Of a stretch of 64,000 nucleotides of DNA, positions 1 to 8,854 are shown one piece after another (position 1 is the stretch's first letter; the number at the start of each line of letters is the position of its first letter). Both the position numbers and the translations under genes were made by a program. The DNA lies in assembly GCF_029893585.1 (NCBI RefSeq), contig NZ_JARXYX010000005.1, positions 124,001 to 188,000 on the forward strand, read 5' to 3'. A model generated the notes under the pieces. It was not told the origin of the DNA and did not search any database. It was given only the letters and a program-made list of their open reading frames with translations. The DNA comes from Streptomyces sp. LBL. Its GTDB lineage: Bacteria > Actinomycetota > Actinomycetes > Streptomycetales > Streptomycetaceae.

Positions 1-434
1 ATCGCGTGGATCGTGGTACCGACCGGGATGTTGCGGAGGGCCAGGTTGTTGCCCGGCTTGATGTCGGCCCCGGGACCGTTCTCGACGCGGTCACCCTGCT
101 GCAGGTTGCGCGGGGCGAGGATGTAGCGCTTCTCGCCGTCCACGTAGTGCAGCAGCGCGATACGCGCGGTGCGGTTGGGGTCGTACTCGATGTGCGCGAC
201 CTTCGCCGGCACGCCGTCCTTGTCGTGACGACGGAAGTCGATCACGCGGTAGGCGCGCTTGTGTCCGCCACCCTGGTGGCGAACGGTCACACGACCGGCG
301 TTGTTACGGCCGCCCTTGCTGTGCAGCGGGCGGACCAGCGACTTCTCCGGCGTGGACCGCGTGACCTCGACGAAGTCGGCGACGCTCGAGCCACGACGGC
401 CCGGCGTAGTCGGCTTGTACTTGCGGATTCCCAT
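1..434 (-). CDS. rplB: 50S ribosomal protein L2 (5' part, runs off window)
   Basis: N-terminal part of ribosomal protein L2, a primary 23S rRNA binder needed for subunit association and the peptidyl-transferase centre. It starts with [15 protein letters not shown] at the ATG at 432-434 and includes the typical [16 protein letters not shown] stretch. About 144 of the usual ~278 residues are inside the window; the rest lies beyond base 1. It follows rplW by 38 bases in the S10 operon. Confidence 0.97.
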   Translation of the reverse strand, partial: MGIRKYKPTTPGRRGSSVADFVEVTRSTPEKSLVRPLHSKGGRNNAGRVTVRHQGGGHKRAYRVIDFRRHDKDGVPAKVAHIEYDPNRTARIALLHYVDGEKRYILAPRNLQQGDRVENGPGADIKPGNNLALRNIPVGTTIHA

Positions 435-472
435 TTCTCAGTCCTCGTCCGATATCGGACGATCCGACCCGC

Positions 473-892
473 TTACGCGGTCGGACCGCCGAAGATGTCG
501 ATACGGTCGCCCTCAGCGAGGGTCACAATCGCGCGCTTGGAGCCGGCACGCTGACCGAAGCCGGTCTTGGTGCGCTTGCGCTTACCGATGCGGTTGATCG
601 TGTTGACCCCGGTGACCTTGACCGAGAAGACCGCCTGGACGGCCTGCTTGATCTGGGTCTTGTTAGAGCCCGGGGCGACGATGAACGTGTACTTGCCCTC
701 GTCGAGAAGCGCGTAGCTCTTCTCGGAGACGACCGGCTTGAGCAGCACGTCACGGGGGTCCGTGAAGGACTTGCTCAGCGGGGTCTCGACGGTGTTCTTG
801 CCCTCGGTGGCGTGGCGACGCGCCTTGGCGACGCGCGCGGCCTTGGCCGCCTTGGCCGCCTTGGAGGCGATGGAGGGGTGACGGATAGCCAT
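473..892 (-). CDS. rplW: 50S ribosomal protein L23
   Basis: Ribosomal protein L23, which sits at the polypeptide exit tunnel and is the docking site for trigger factor and SRP. The 139-residue product begins [20 protein letters not shown]; the Ala/Lys-rich N-terminal extension is common in actinomycetes, and the L23 core follows ([13 protein letters not shown] through [16 protein letters not shown]). The ATG at 890-892 shares its A with the TGA stop of rplD, so the two are translationally coupled. A longer upstream reading frame exists but overlaps rplD and is rejected. Confidence 0.97.
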   Translation of the reverse strand: MAIRHPSIASKAAKAAKAARVAKARRHATEGKNTVETPLSKSFTDPRDVLLKPVVSEKSYALLDEGKYTFIVAPGSNKTQIKQAVQAVFSVKVTGVNTINRIGKRKRTKTGFGQRAGSKRAIVTLAEGDRIDIFGGPTA

Positions 893-1548
893 CAGACCTC
901 GCTCCCTTCGGTGTCGTTGGCCTTCGGGCCGGACACGAAGGACTCGAAAGCGGCCTGGGTGAAGACCACGTCGTCCGAGACGAGAACGTCGTACGTGTTC
1001 AGCTGGCCCGGCTCCAGGATGTGGACCTGGGGCAGATTGCGGGCGGACAGCCACGCGGCCTCATCGGCGCGGTCGACGACCAGGAGCAGGTTGTTGCGCT
1101 CCGAGATCTTGCCGAACAGCGTCTTGGCGGACTTCGTCGACGGGTTCTCACCCTCGACGACGCCGGAGACGACGTGGATGCGGTTGTGACGGGCCCGGTC
1201 GGTGAGGGCGTGACGCAGGGCCGCCGCCTTCATCTTCTTCGGGGTCCGCTGCGAGTAGTCACGCGGCTGCGGGCCGTGGACGACGCCACCGCCGGCGAAC
1301 TGCGGCGCGCGGGTCGAACCCTGGCGCGCACGGCCGGTGCCCTTCTGACGGTAAGGCTTCTTACCGCCACCACGGACTTCACCGCGACGCTTGGTCTTGT
1401 GCGTGCCCTGACGGGCAGCGGCGTTCTGCGCGACGACGACCTGGTGGAGCAGCGGGATGCTGATCTTCTCAACGCCGAAGATCTCCGCGGGGAGCTCGAC
1501 GCTACCGGTCTTCTCGCCTGCAGGCGAAAGGATGTCAACAGTGCTCAT
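892..1548 (-). CDS. rplD: 50S ribosomal protein L4
   Basis: Ribosomal protein L4, which lines the exit tunnel and is the site of some macrolide-resistance mutations. The 218-residue product starts [15 protein letters not shown]. The tunnel-loop region [19 protein letters not shown] appears intact, with no insertion or deletion visible. I chose the ATG at 1546-1548 because it fits the family length and follows rplC by 7 bases; an in-frame start further upstream would overlap rplC. Confidence 0.97.
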   Translation of the reverse strand: MSTVDILSPAGEKTGSVELPAEIFGVEKISIPLLHQVVVAQNAAARQGTHKTKRRGEVRGGGKKPYRQKGTGRARQGSTRAPQFAGGGVVHGPQPRDYSQRTPKKMKAAALRHALTDRARHNRIHVVSGVVEGENPSTKSAKTLFGKISERNNLLLVVDRADEAAWLSARNLPQVHILEPGQLNTYDVLVSDDVVFTQAAFESFVSGPKANDTEGSEV

Positions 1549-1555
1549 CGGTACC

Positions 1556-2200
1556 TCAGGCCCCCTTGGCCGCAGTGCGGACCAGGACGAGGCCGCCGTT
1601 CGGACCGGGGATGGCTCCCTTGATGAGGAGCAGTCCCTTCTCCGCGTCAACAGCATGGACGGTCAGGTTCTGGGTGGTGACCCGCTCGTTACCCATACGG
1701 CCCGCCATGCGCATGCCCTTGAAGACACGGCCGGGGGTGGCACAGCCACCGATGGAGCCGGGAGAGCGGTGCTTGCGCTGGGTGCCGTGACCGGCGCCGA
1801 GGCCCTTGAAGTTGTGACGCTTCATGACACCGGCGAAGCCCTTGCCCTTGCTCTTGCCGGTCACGTCGACCTTCACGCCGGCCTCGAACACCTCAGCGGT
1901 GATCTCCTGGCCGAGCGCGTACTCGGAGGCGGCCGCGGTGCGGATCTCGACGAGGTGGCGACGGGGGGTGACGTCGGCCTTGGCGAAGTGACCCTTGAGG
2001 GGCTTGTTCACCTTGCGCGGGTCGATCTCGCCGAAGGCGATCTGGACCGACTCGTAGCCGTCACTGTCATTCGTACGGACCTGGGTCACGACGTTCGGGC
2101 CGGCCTTGACGACGGTGACCGGGACGACACGGTTGTTCGCGTCCCACACCTGCGTCATGCCGAGCTTCTCGCCCAGGATGCCCTTGATCTGCTTAGCCAT
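1556..2200 (-). CDS. rplC: 50S ribosomal protein L3
   Basis: Ribosomal protein L3, an early assembly protein that reaches the peptidyl-transferase centre. The 214 residues begin [20 protein letters not shown] and include the conserved [20 protein letters not shown] loop that is methylated on Gln in many bacteria. It is the second gene of the S10 operon, 17 bases after rpsJ. Confidence 0.98.
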   Translation of the reverse strand: MAKQIKGILGEKLGMTQVWDANNRVVPVTVVKAGPNVVTQVRTNDSDGYESVQIAFGEIDPRKVNKPLKGHFAKADVTPRRHLVEIRTAAASEYALGQEITAEVFEAGVKVDVTGKSKGKGFAGVMKRHNFKGLGAGHGTQRKHRSPGSIGGCATPGRVFKGMRMAGRMGNERVTTQNLTVHAVDAEKGLLLIKGAIPGPNGGLVLVRTAAKGA

Positions 2201-2217
2201 TCTCAGATCACCGGCCT

Positions 2218-2526
2218 TCAGAGCTTGATCTCGATGTCGACACCGGCCGGGAGGTCGAGTCGCATCAGAGAGTCAACGGTCTTGGGGGTCGGGTCGAGGA
2301 TGTCGATCAGGCGCTTGTGCGTGCGCATCTCGAAGTGCTCGCGCGAGTCCTTGTACTTGTGCGGCGACTTGATGACGCAGTACACGTTCTTCTCAGTGGG
2401 CAGCGGCACCGGGCCCGCGACCGACGCACCAGTACGCGTCACCGTCTCGACGATCTTCTTCGCCGAGGAATCGATGACCTCGTGGTCGTAGGCCTTGAGC
2501 CGGATGCGGATCTTCTGTCCCGCCAT
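2218..2526 (-). CDS. rpsJ: 30S ribosomal protein S10 / NusE
   Basis: Ribosomal protein S10, which also acts as NusE and bridges NusG to the ribosome in transcription-translation coupling. The 102 residues begin [19 protein letters not shown], the full family length. The ATG at 2524-2526 was chosen because upstream in-frame codons encode nothing S10-like. It is the first gene of the S10 operon. A sequence identical to one before rpsL lies 64 bases upstream of the start (2590-2614). Confidence 0.98.
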   Translation of the reverse strand: MAGQKIRIRLKAYDHEVIDSSAKKIVETVTRTGASVAGPVPLPTEKNVYCVIKSPHKYKDSREHFEMRTHKRLIDILDPTPKTVDSLMRLDLPAGVDIEIKL

Positions 2527-2589
2527 GGCTACTAGTAGTCCTGTCTCTCGTTTAACGCTCTGGAACCCGATGTTCCGAACATTCACTCT

Positions 2590-2614
2590 CCGACCCACGC
2601 GGTCGGGTGTGTCG
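2590..2614 (-). promoter_or_regulatory. 25-bp element shared with the rpsL leader
   Basis: This 25-bp segment is identical, base for base, to 20510-20534 before rpsL. It contains an inverted repeat, CCGACC-N5-GGTCGG, so the transcript could form a 6-bp hairpin with a 5-base loop. It lies 64 bases upstream of the rpsJ start. It could be a 5'-UTR regulatory hairpin or a protein-binding site common to the S10 and str operons. Identity and position are seen directly; the role is inferred. Confidence 0.7.
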
Positions 2615-3552
2615 CGCTCTCACTGACACAGATGTCCCATCCCTGGAACATCCCGTCTGGGAAGCACGGCCCTTCCGGAACCGCAAGCCGGGGGTGAAAA
2701 CCCACCGGGCGCCTGGCCGGCGCTGCACTGACACTTCCCGAAAGATTCCCGTACGTCCGCCCCAGCGCTGCCACCTGGCAGTTAGGGCGACGAGTACTGT
2801 GGGACTCGCTTCCGGTCCTCCCGGCGGGAGGCGCGCAGCATCAACACTCGACCGAGCAACTCCGCCAGTCTGCCACAGGGGGCGGGGGGCTGGCCAATCG
2901 GGGCGGAGACAATACCCCGGGGGTGACGTAGGTCAAACCTGCAGCCCGGAGGCGGGCGAGTGCGGCGGGTGCGGCCAGAAGGCCGTGGTCTGCCGGCGGC
3001 CGGCGATCACGGACGAAACAACCGGCCGACCACGGCCACGACGGCCAGAAGCACGTCGGTCCTGTCGGCACGCGGCCGGTCGAACCGCGCTTGCTTGCAG
3101 ACTCGCCCCGACGACCGTTCCGCCAGGCAGTCGGCCCGTCGGTCTGCCGGTGACAGGCGTCGTGGTGGGGCGCCCGCCAGCGATTCCTGAATTGGCTGGG
3201 ACACCGTGTCCGGATGCCATGCCCTGGCCCGGAGCGGTATTGCCGGAAGCCGGACCGGGAGTGTTCCGGCTTTGAGTCGGGCCGGCTCCCGATACGCCGC
3301 GGCCTGGCGTCAAGCCGGAAGCCCCTCCCCGGGCTGGGCAGGCACACGTCCGCCACAACTCGTCCTGCCCTGCCCTCTCGTAACGGAGGACATACGAGAA
3401 GCACCGCTGGAAAGCGGCGGAGTCGCGCCGCTCGTGAACGGCGCGCACCGGTGTCCGGACGTCATACCCATGCCCATACCCGCGTCATCGGTTACCTGAT
3501 ATCCGATCCAGTTCCCGCATGAAGTGAATATCAGTCAATCTGACATATCGCG

Positions 3553-3597
3553 CAAGAGTTAAATATCTCTCTTGAGGGGCATTTAGCTATTCAAGAG
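3553..3597 (+). promoter_or_regulatory. AT-rich region with CAAGAG inverted repeats
   Basis: CAAGAG (3553-3558), CTCTTG (3569-3574) and TCAAGAG (3591-3597) form two possible hairpins or operator half-site pairs in a locally AT-rich stretch, which is unusual in this GC-rich background. They lie about 115 bases before the YVTN/TIG gene and may be its promoter or operator region. No regulator gene is adjacent. Confidence 0.35.
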
Positions 3598-3711
3598 TGT
3601 GTATTTCGCCGGTGCCCGTCTGGGGCCGGTCGCCTGCTCGCTGTCGGCCCATGCGGTGGAGCAGACATTTCCGTGCGGGAGGAAATCCTTCCGCCTGTCT
3701 CAGGGAGTGTC

Positions 3712-5394
3712 ATGTTCACCTTGACATCGCCATCGCCGCAGCCGGTCCAGGCGCGCGGTCTCGGCTTCAGTGCCGCGTTCGCGGCAGGGGCCTCCATTCC
3801 CGTGGGCGACACGCCCCAGGGAATCGCCCTCACACCCGATGGGGCCCGCGCGTATGTGGCCAACCGGGGCTCGAACACCGTCAGTGTGATCGACACCGCC
3901 GTCGACGCCGTCATCGCCACGATTCCCACAGGGGCCGGTCCCACCTTCGTGGCCACCAGTCCGGACGGTACCCGGGCGTATGTGACCATCAACGACGCCG
4001 GCCTCCTAGGCGTGATCGACACCGCCACGAACTCCATCGTCGCGAACGTCGCCGTAGGGGTCGGGGCGTCGGTGGTAGCCCTCGTTCCGGACGGCACCCG
4101 CGCCTACGTGACGGTGCAACTCACGGACACGGTGAGCGTGATCGACACCGCCACCAACACCGTCACCACCACCATCCCCGTGCCGGGAGGACCGATCGGC
4201 CTGGCCATCACCCCGGACGGGACACGCGCTTACGTCGCGTGTCTGTCCACGAACGCGGTCAGCGTGATCGACACCGCCACCAACGCCGTCACCGCCACGA
4301 TCGGCGTCGGCATCGTTCCCATTCTGCTGACGGTCACCCCCGACGGGGCGCACGTCTACGTCGCGAACGTCGGCAACTCCTCCGTGAGCGTGATCGACAC
4401 CACCACCGACACCGTCACCGCCACCGTCGGCGTCAGCGCCCAGCCGCGCTTCCCGTCGGTGAGCCCGGACGGCTCCCATGCCTACGTGCCAAACGCCTAT
4501 CCGGACACGGTGAGTGTGATCGACACCGCCACGAACGCCGTCGTCGAGAACATCGACGTCGGAGACGGCCCCACCATCGTCGCGTTCACCCCCGACGGGA
4601 CACACGCCTACGTGACCAACACCGACGCGGACACCGTCGGTGTCATGGCGACCACCGTGATCCCCGACCAGGGATCCACGGCCGGCGGCACCACCGTGAC
4701 GCTCACCGGCCACCACCTGGCCAACGCCACCACCGTGCGCTTCGGCACCGCTCGGGCCGTCATCACCGCCAACACCGCGACCTCGCTGACCGTCACCGCC
4801 CCCGCGGGATCCGGTGCCGTCCCCGTGACGGTGACCACCGCAGGGGGCACCGGCACCCTCGGACAGTTCTACTACCGGCCGGTCCCCTCCCTGACGGATA
4901 TCAGCCCCGCTGCAGGCCCCGTCGCCGGCAGCGACGACGAAATCGTCATCACCGGCCGCAACCTCGCCGGAGCCCTCGACGTGTACCTCGGGCTTACCCG
5001 GGCGGTCATCCAACAGGTCTCCGACACCCAGGTCACCGTCAGGGCCGCCACAGCCCCGGCACCGGGCCCCGTCGCGGTAACCGTCAGCACCCCCGGCGGC
5101 AGCGCCCACGGCCCGGTCTACACCTACCTCAGCGCGCCCACCGTCACCAGCGTCGATCCCGGCACGGGACCGGTCACGGGCGGCACCCAGGTGAACCTCA
5201 CCGGCACCGGCCTCGGCGCCACCGACCAAGTCACCTTCAACGGCACCCCGGCAACCTTCGCCGTCATCTCCGACACCACCGTGACCGCGACCGCCCCGCC
5301 CGGCGGCGCTGAAGGCACCGTCAACGTCACCGTCACCGGCCCCGGCGGCACCGCCGGCGGATCATTCACCTACGTCTCCGAACCCGACGTCTGA
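3712..5394 (+). CDS. Seven-bladed YVTN beta-propeller protein with three IPT/TIG domains
   Basis: 560 residues. Residues ~20-315 hold seven repeats of the form TPDGTRAYVxN...VSVIDTATNxV, one per blade, giving a complete propeller. Three IPT/TIG immunoglobulin-like domains follow (each with a GGTxVTLTGxxL-type motif), to the C-terminus. Such proteins are usually surface or secreted binding proteins, but no signal peptide or membrane segment is visible after MFTLTSPSPQPVQ. I chose the ATG at 3712 because AGGGAG lies just before it; a start 39 bases upstream is also possible. The partner or ligand is unknown. Confidence 0.85.
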   Translation: MFTLTSPSPQPVQARGLGFSAAFAAGASIPVGDTPQGIALTPDGARAYVANRGSNTVSVIDTAVDAVIATIPTGAGPTFVATSPDGTRAYVTINDAGLLGVIDTATNSIVANVAVGVGASVVALVPDGTRAYVTVQLTDTVSVIDTATNTVTTTIPVPGGPIGLAITPDGTRAYVACLSTNAVSVIDTATNAVTATIGVGIVPILLTVTPDGAHVYVANVGNSSVSVIDTTTDTVTATVGVSAQPRFPSVSPDGSHAYVPNAYPDTVSVIDTATNAVVENIDVGDGPTIVAFTPDGTHAYVTNTDADTVGVMATTVIPDQGSTAGGTTVTLTGHHLANATTVRFGTARAVITANTATSLTVTAPAGSGAVPVTVTTAGGTGTLGQFYYRPVPSLTDISPAAGPVAGSDDEIVITGRNLAGALDVYLGLTRAVIQQVSDTQVTVRAATAPAPGPVAVTVSTPGGSAHGPVYTYLSAPTVTSVDPGTGPVTGGTQVNLTGTGLGATDQVTFNGTPATFAVISDTTVTATAPPGGAEGTVNVTVTGPGGTAGGSFTYVSEPDV

Positions 5395-5483
5395 CCCACC
5401 GAGCGCGCCGACGCCTCCAAGGTCAACTGTCGGCGGCTCCTGGGCTCACAGCCGCGGAGCAGCTCCAGGTACACGACCACGTT

Positions 5484-5759
5484 TTGCCGTCGCCTCCTTG
5501 GGACGGCAGGACGTGTGCCTGCCAGCCCGGCAAGACGGCAAGACCGGTGCTCCGGGATGCCGAATACCAGCTCGGACATGTGCCTGAGGAGCCCGTCGAG
5601 GAGTGGACCTCCATCGTCACCGACGCCCACAGGGAACGCTTTTACAAGGAAGTCACCCGCGACGAGGCTGAGGTCGAGGTCGAGGTCGAGGTCGCTATGG
5701 CCCGGACCCGCGCCGAGGCCGCAAAACCGCGTCTCCATAAGGCAGTCGACGGTAATTGA
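5484..5759 (+). CDS. Possible small or decayed hypothetical protein
   Basis: An open frame of 91 residues whose middle (RDAEYQLGHVPEEPVEEW to TRDEAE) has codon usage like a real Streptomyces gene. It then runs into an EVEVEVEV stretch encoded by four GAGGTC units (5670-5693). No family recognised, no clear ribosome binding site. It could be the tail of a lost gene. Confidence 0.3.
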   Translation: MPSPPWDGRTCACQPGKTARPVLRDAEYQLGHVPEEPVEEWTSIVTDAHRERFYKEVTRDEAEVEVEVEVAMARTRAEAAKPRLHKAVDGN

Positions 5760-5797
5760 GGTGCGCTGAAGTCAGAGGGCGGGCTACGGTCGCGGGC

Positions 5798-5827
5798 ATG
5801 TTCATCCTCCGCCAGATCTACGGCTGA
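5798..5827 (+). CDS. Possible 9-codon leader peptide MFILRQIYG
   Basis: ATG to TGA, nine codons, between the preceding open frame and the glycosyltransferase. Seven bases after its stop is a perfect 6-bp hairpin (CGGGGC-AGC-GCCCCG, 5834-5848), followed by a second structured segment up to 5909. The arrangement resembles ribosome-stalling attenuators of antibiotic-inducible resistance genes, but the peptide does not match a stall motif I know and its ribosome binding site is weak. Confidence 0.35.
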   Translation: MFILRQIYG

Positions 5828-5833
5828 CACGGT

Positions 5834-5909
5834 CGGGGCAGCGCCCCGTCTCCCTTCCGCATGCCCATGTGCGCGCCTGCATCCGAGGCTCTCGGAGAGG
5901 CCGGCGCGC
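5834..5909 (+). promoter_or_regulatory. Hairpins between leader ORF and glycosyltransferase gene
   Basis: Hairpin 1: CGGGGC (5834-5839) with GCCCCG (5843-5848). Hairpin 2: GCGCGCC (5871-5877) with GGCGCGC (5903-5909), enclosing CCGAG-GCT-CTCGG (5883-5895). They could attenuate expression of the downstream gene. Pairing is read directly; regulation is inferred. Confidence 0.4.
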
Positions 5910-5957
5910 GGGTTTGCCGTGTCCCGTCCGCCGTAGACCTGAAGTGAGTGATCATCC

Positions 5958-7133
5958 ATGTCCCGTCGCCGTGCCCACATCGCGATGGTCGGCATCCCCG
6001 CCGTCAGCCACGTCCTGCCCAGCCTTGAGATCATCCGCGAGCTGGTGGCCCGCGGCCACCGCGTGACCTACGCCAACGACCCCGCGGTGGCCGACCTGAT
6101 CACGGCCACCGGTGCCGAACTGGTTCCCAGCACCTCCGTGCTGCCGGTCGCCGACAACAACTGGCCCGACGATCCCATCGCCGCAATGGGCCTCTTCCTC
6201 GACGACGCCGTCCAAGCACTGCCCCAGCTGCGCGCCGCCTACGACCCCGACCCGGCGGACCTGTACCTGTACGACATCGGCGCCTACGCCGCGCGCGCCC
6301 TCGCCGAATCACAGGACCGGCCACTCGTGCAGCTGTCCCCGACTTTCGTGGCCTGGGACGGCTACGTCCAGGACGTCGCCGCACACCTGCGGCACCTGCC
6401 GGGCGCCGACGCCTACCGGGCGAGGTTCGCGCACTGGCTCGCCGGATGCGGGGCGTCCACCACCGACGTGGACGCCTTCTCCGGTCCTCCCGCGCGGGCC
6501 CTGGCGCTGATCCCCCAGGCGATGCAACCGCACGCCGACCAGGTCGACACCGACACGGTGACCTTCGTCGGGCCCTGCTTCGACCCACAGGCGGGCGGTG
6601 ACGGCTGGACGCGGCCGGCGGATGCGGAGAACGTGCTGCTGATCTCCCTGGGCTCGGCGTACACCCGTCAACCGGAGTTCTACCGCCGGTGCCTGGCGGC
6701 CTACGGCAACCTGCCCGGCTGGCACGTCGTCCTCCAGATCGGCAAGTACACCGACCCGCGGGAACTCGGCGACGTCCCGCCCAACATCGAGGTGCACTCC
6801 TGGGTCCCACAGCGGGCGATCCTGGAGCGGGCGGACGCCTTCGTCACCCACGCCGGCATGGGCGGCTGTGGCGAAGGACTGCTGGCAGGTGTCCCGATGA
6901 TCGCCGTGCCACAGGCCGTCGACCAGTTCATGAACGCCGACCGGCTCGTGGACCTGGGCGTGGCCCGCCGTATCGACACCCCGGATGCCACCGCCGAGGC
7001 CCTACGAGCGGCCCTGAACGATCTGGTCACCGACGCGGAGGTCGCCCGCCGCTCGGCACTGCTGCGCTCCGGCGCGCAGGCCGAGGGCGGCACCCCGCGC
7101 GCCGCCGACCTCATCGAGAACATGCTGGCCTGA
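5958..7133 (+). CDS. Macrolide-type (MGT family) UDP-glycosyltransferase
   Basis: 391 residues, GT-B fold, GT1 family. The N-terminal half opens with [28 protein letters not shown], the acceptor-domain signature. The C-terminal half carries the sugar-nucleotide motif: WVPQ, then [18 protein letters not shown] and PQAVDQ. Relatives such as OleD and Mgt glucosylate and inactivate macrolides using UDP-glucose. No macrolide biosynthesis genes are nearby, so self-protection or detoxification is more likely than antibiotic decoration. The ATG at 5958 lacks a strong ribosome binding site, which fits translational control. The substrate is unproven. Confidence 0.88.
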   Translation: MSRRRAHIAMVGIPAVSHVLPSLEIIRELVARGHRVTYANDPAVADLITATGAELVPSTSVLPVADNNWPDDPIAAMGLFLDDAVQALPQLRAAYDPDPADLYLYDIGAYAARALAESQDRPLVQLSPTFVAWDGYVQDVAAHLRHLPGADAYRARFAHWLAGCGASTTDVDAFSGPPARALALIPQAMQPHADQVDTDTVTFVGPCFDPQAGGDGWTRPADAENVLLISLGSAYTRQPEFYRRCLAAYGNLPGWHVVLQIGKYTDPRELGDVPPNIEVHSWVPQRAILERADAFVTHAGMGGCGEGLLAGVPMIAVPQAVDQFMNADRLVDLGVARRIDTPDATAEALRAALNDLVTDAEVARRSALLRSGAQAEGGTPRAADLIENMLA

Positions 7134-7663
7134 GCCTGGCCCGCCACAACCGGGGTCATGAGCATCGGCAGACTCGCGTCGGCCTCACCGAGGTGGGTGA
7201 GGCCGGGGTGCCGCCACTCGTGCAGATCCCAGCCAGCGCCCAGTCCGCGTGCCCAGCCCGCGCCCAGCCCGTGCCCGGCACGCGCCCGGCCCCGTGTGCC
7301 CTCCCGTGCCCGGCACGCCACCAAGGGCCGTGTGGGCGTTGGGCGTTGGGCGTTGGGCGTTGGGCGTTGGGCGTCGAGCGGGGCGCGTGTCCGCCCGTAC
7401 GACGGGCGCACTCCTGTCGCGGCTCGCGGCGTTCGCATACGTTCCAACGCACCACCGCACCCACTCGTTCCAATACTCCGCGTGACTTTTCCCGCTCGCT
7501 CCATGCCTACTTTTCATGGTGATCGCGACCCCATACTCCGAGGTCGGCAGTGGCGGCGAACTGCGGTAAACCCTTGTCAGTGCCGGGTCAGGGGCGCTCG
7601 CCCGCAACCCAGGAATCAGTGCGCCCTTCCGGGCGCTCCAAGATCGTAAGGAAGGCCTCAATC
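7134..7663. other. Intergenic region between glycosyltransferase and aldo/keto reductase
   Basis: 530 bases with no supported gene. It holds GC-rich degenerate repeats (CCCGTGCCCGGCACG-like) and a heptanucleotide tandem array (7334-7375). The last ~200 bases before the reductase are less GC-rich and probably contain its promoter. Confidence 0.5.
7334..7375. repeat. GGGCGTT heptamer tandem repeat
   Basis: Five perfect head-to-tail copies of GGGCGTT followed by one variant (GGGCGTC). Such an array can vary in copy number between strains; no function is apparent. Confidence 0.9.
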
Positions 7664-8575
7664 ATGCTCTCGGAGACGATCACCGCGGCGGCCGCGGGCA
7701 CCTGGAAGCTCGGCGACCGGGAAGTCAACCGTCTCGGTTTCGGCACGATGCGCCTGACGGGCAACGGCATGAGAGGGAATTCTGACGGTGCCCCGATCGA
7801 CCGCGACCTTGCGATCAGACTCCTGCGCCGCGCGGTCGACCTCGGCGTGAACCACTTGGACACCGCCGCGTTCTACTTCTCCCCATTGCGCTCCGCCAAC
7901 GAGCTGATCAACCGGGCGCTGGCCCCATACCCCGATGACCTGGTCATCGTCACCAAGGTCGGCCCGGGGCGAGGACCCTCGGGTGAGTGGCTGCCCCCGG
8001 CCACGCCCGAGCAACTGCGCGGCCAGGTCGAGGAGAACCTTCGCCAACTCGGCCGTGACCACCTCGACGTCGTCAACCTGCGCAGGACGAACCAGGACTC
8101 GATCGCCGAGCACTTCGGCGCCCTGGCCGAGTTGCGCGACGCCGGCCTCATCCGTCACCTGGGCATTTCCAGCGTCAAACCCGAACACCTCGCTGAAGCC
8201 CAGAACATCGCGCCGGTGGTCTGCGTGCAGAACACGTACGGTCTCGATCGCCGACTCGCGGACGCCAACGGTCTCCTGGACAGCTGCGGAGAGCAGGGCA
8301 TCGCGTTCGTCCCGTACTTCGCGATCTCCGGCGACCGGGGCGAGGCGGGTGCGAGCGAGACACACGAGGACGAAGTGCTCGCCGTCGCGCGGGCACACGG
8401 TGCGACGCCCGCGCAGGTCCGGCTGGCCTGGACTTTGCACCGTGGACCACATGTGCTGGCCATCCCGGGCACCGGCAACCCTGACCACTTGATCGAGAAC
8501 GTCACCGGCGGCGCGTTGCGGCTCTCGCAGGACGAACTGACCCGACTGCGGTCCCTCCACCAGAGGAGAGCGTGA
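7664..8575 (+). CDS. Aldo/keto reductase family oxidoreductase
   Basis: 303 residues with an AKR TIM-barrel pattern: RLGFGTMRLTG near the N-terminus, HLDTAAFY (Asp66, Tyr71), VIVTKVG (Lys98) and a C-terminal NADP(H)-binding tail (IPGTGNPDHLIENV). It would reduce aldehydes or ketones with NADPH. The catalytic His found in most family members (LH) is Arg140 here (DVVNLRR). I chose the ATG at 7664 because AAGGAAGG precedes it and the family starts here; a further upstream ATG gives an unrelated tail. Confidence 0.88.
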   Translation: MLSETITAAAAGTWKLGDREVNRLGFGTMRLTGNGMRGNSDGAPIDRDLAIRLLRRAVDLGVNHLDTAAFYFSPLRSANELINRALAPYPDDLVIVTKVGPGRGPSGEWLPPATPEQLRGQVEENLRQLGRDHLDVVNLRRTNQDSIAEHFGALAELRDAGLIRHLGISSVKPEHLAEAQNIAPVVCVQNTYGLDRRLADANGLLDSCGEQGIAFVPYFAISGDRGEAGASETHEDEVLAVARAHGATPAQVRLAWTLHRGPHVLAIPGTGNPDHLIENVTGGALRLSQDELTRLRSLHQRRA

Positions 8576-8854
8576 GCCAGGGTCCTCAACTGTTGGTTGT
8601 TTAGCTTAAGCAGGCTGGTTGATGCTGCTCCGTGTCATCGGTGCGGTTCCTCAGGATCTGTTGATCCTTTCATCCTCATAAGATGCCTTTTGTGCAGGTC
8701 AGCGGAATGTGGTGTTCCTCGATCCGTTGCGCCGACGCCGACGCCGACGATCGTGGTCGTCCCGCTCTGCCCCTCCGGCCTTCCCGCACCCGCAGGGTGC
8801 GGGAAAGCCGTGTCCTTGTGTGATGGTCAGTCGTTAGGCCGATCGGAGGCGGGG
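8576..8854 (+). other. Non-coding leader of the TnpB-like gene with 11-bp hairpin
   Basis: 279 bases between the reductase stop and the chosen TnpB-like start. It contains a perfect hairpin, TTCCCGCACCC-GCA-GGGTGCGGGAA (8781-8805). This may terminate the reductase transcript, act as a leader structure, or mark an element end. The reading frame stays open through here but the residues look non-protein-like. Confidence 0.5.

Larger units (their letters stand above)
2527..3711. other. Long intergenic region upstream of rpsJ
   Basis: About 1.2 kb without a convincing gene. The part next to rpsJ must hold the S10 operon promoter and leader (including 2590-2614), but I see no near-consensus -35/-10 pair. 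The open frames on both strands here are Arg/Pro-rich and have no recognisable protein features. The right end (3520-3600) turns AT-rich and contains CAAGAG inverted repeats before the YVTN gene. Confidence 0.6.

Noticed and set aside
3597..5312. His/Arg-rich 571-codon frame overlapping the YVTN gene on the same strand
   Set aside because: It is the +1 frame of the repeated PDGTRAYV codons; the composition is non-protein-like and the YVTN frame is clearly the real one.
8597..8854. TnpB-like start at the earlier in-frame ATG (8597)
   Set aside because: The added residues are unlike the family, span a strong hairpin, and lack a ribosome binding site, whereas GGAGGCGGGG precedes the ATG at 8855.
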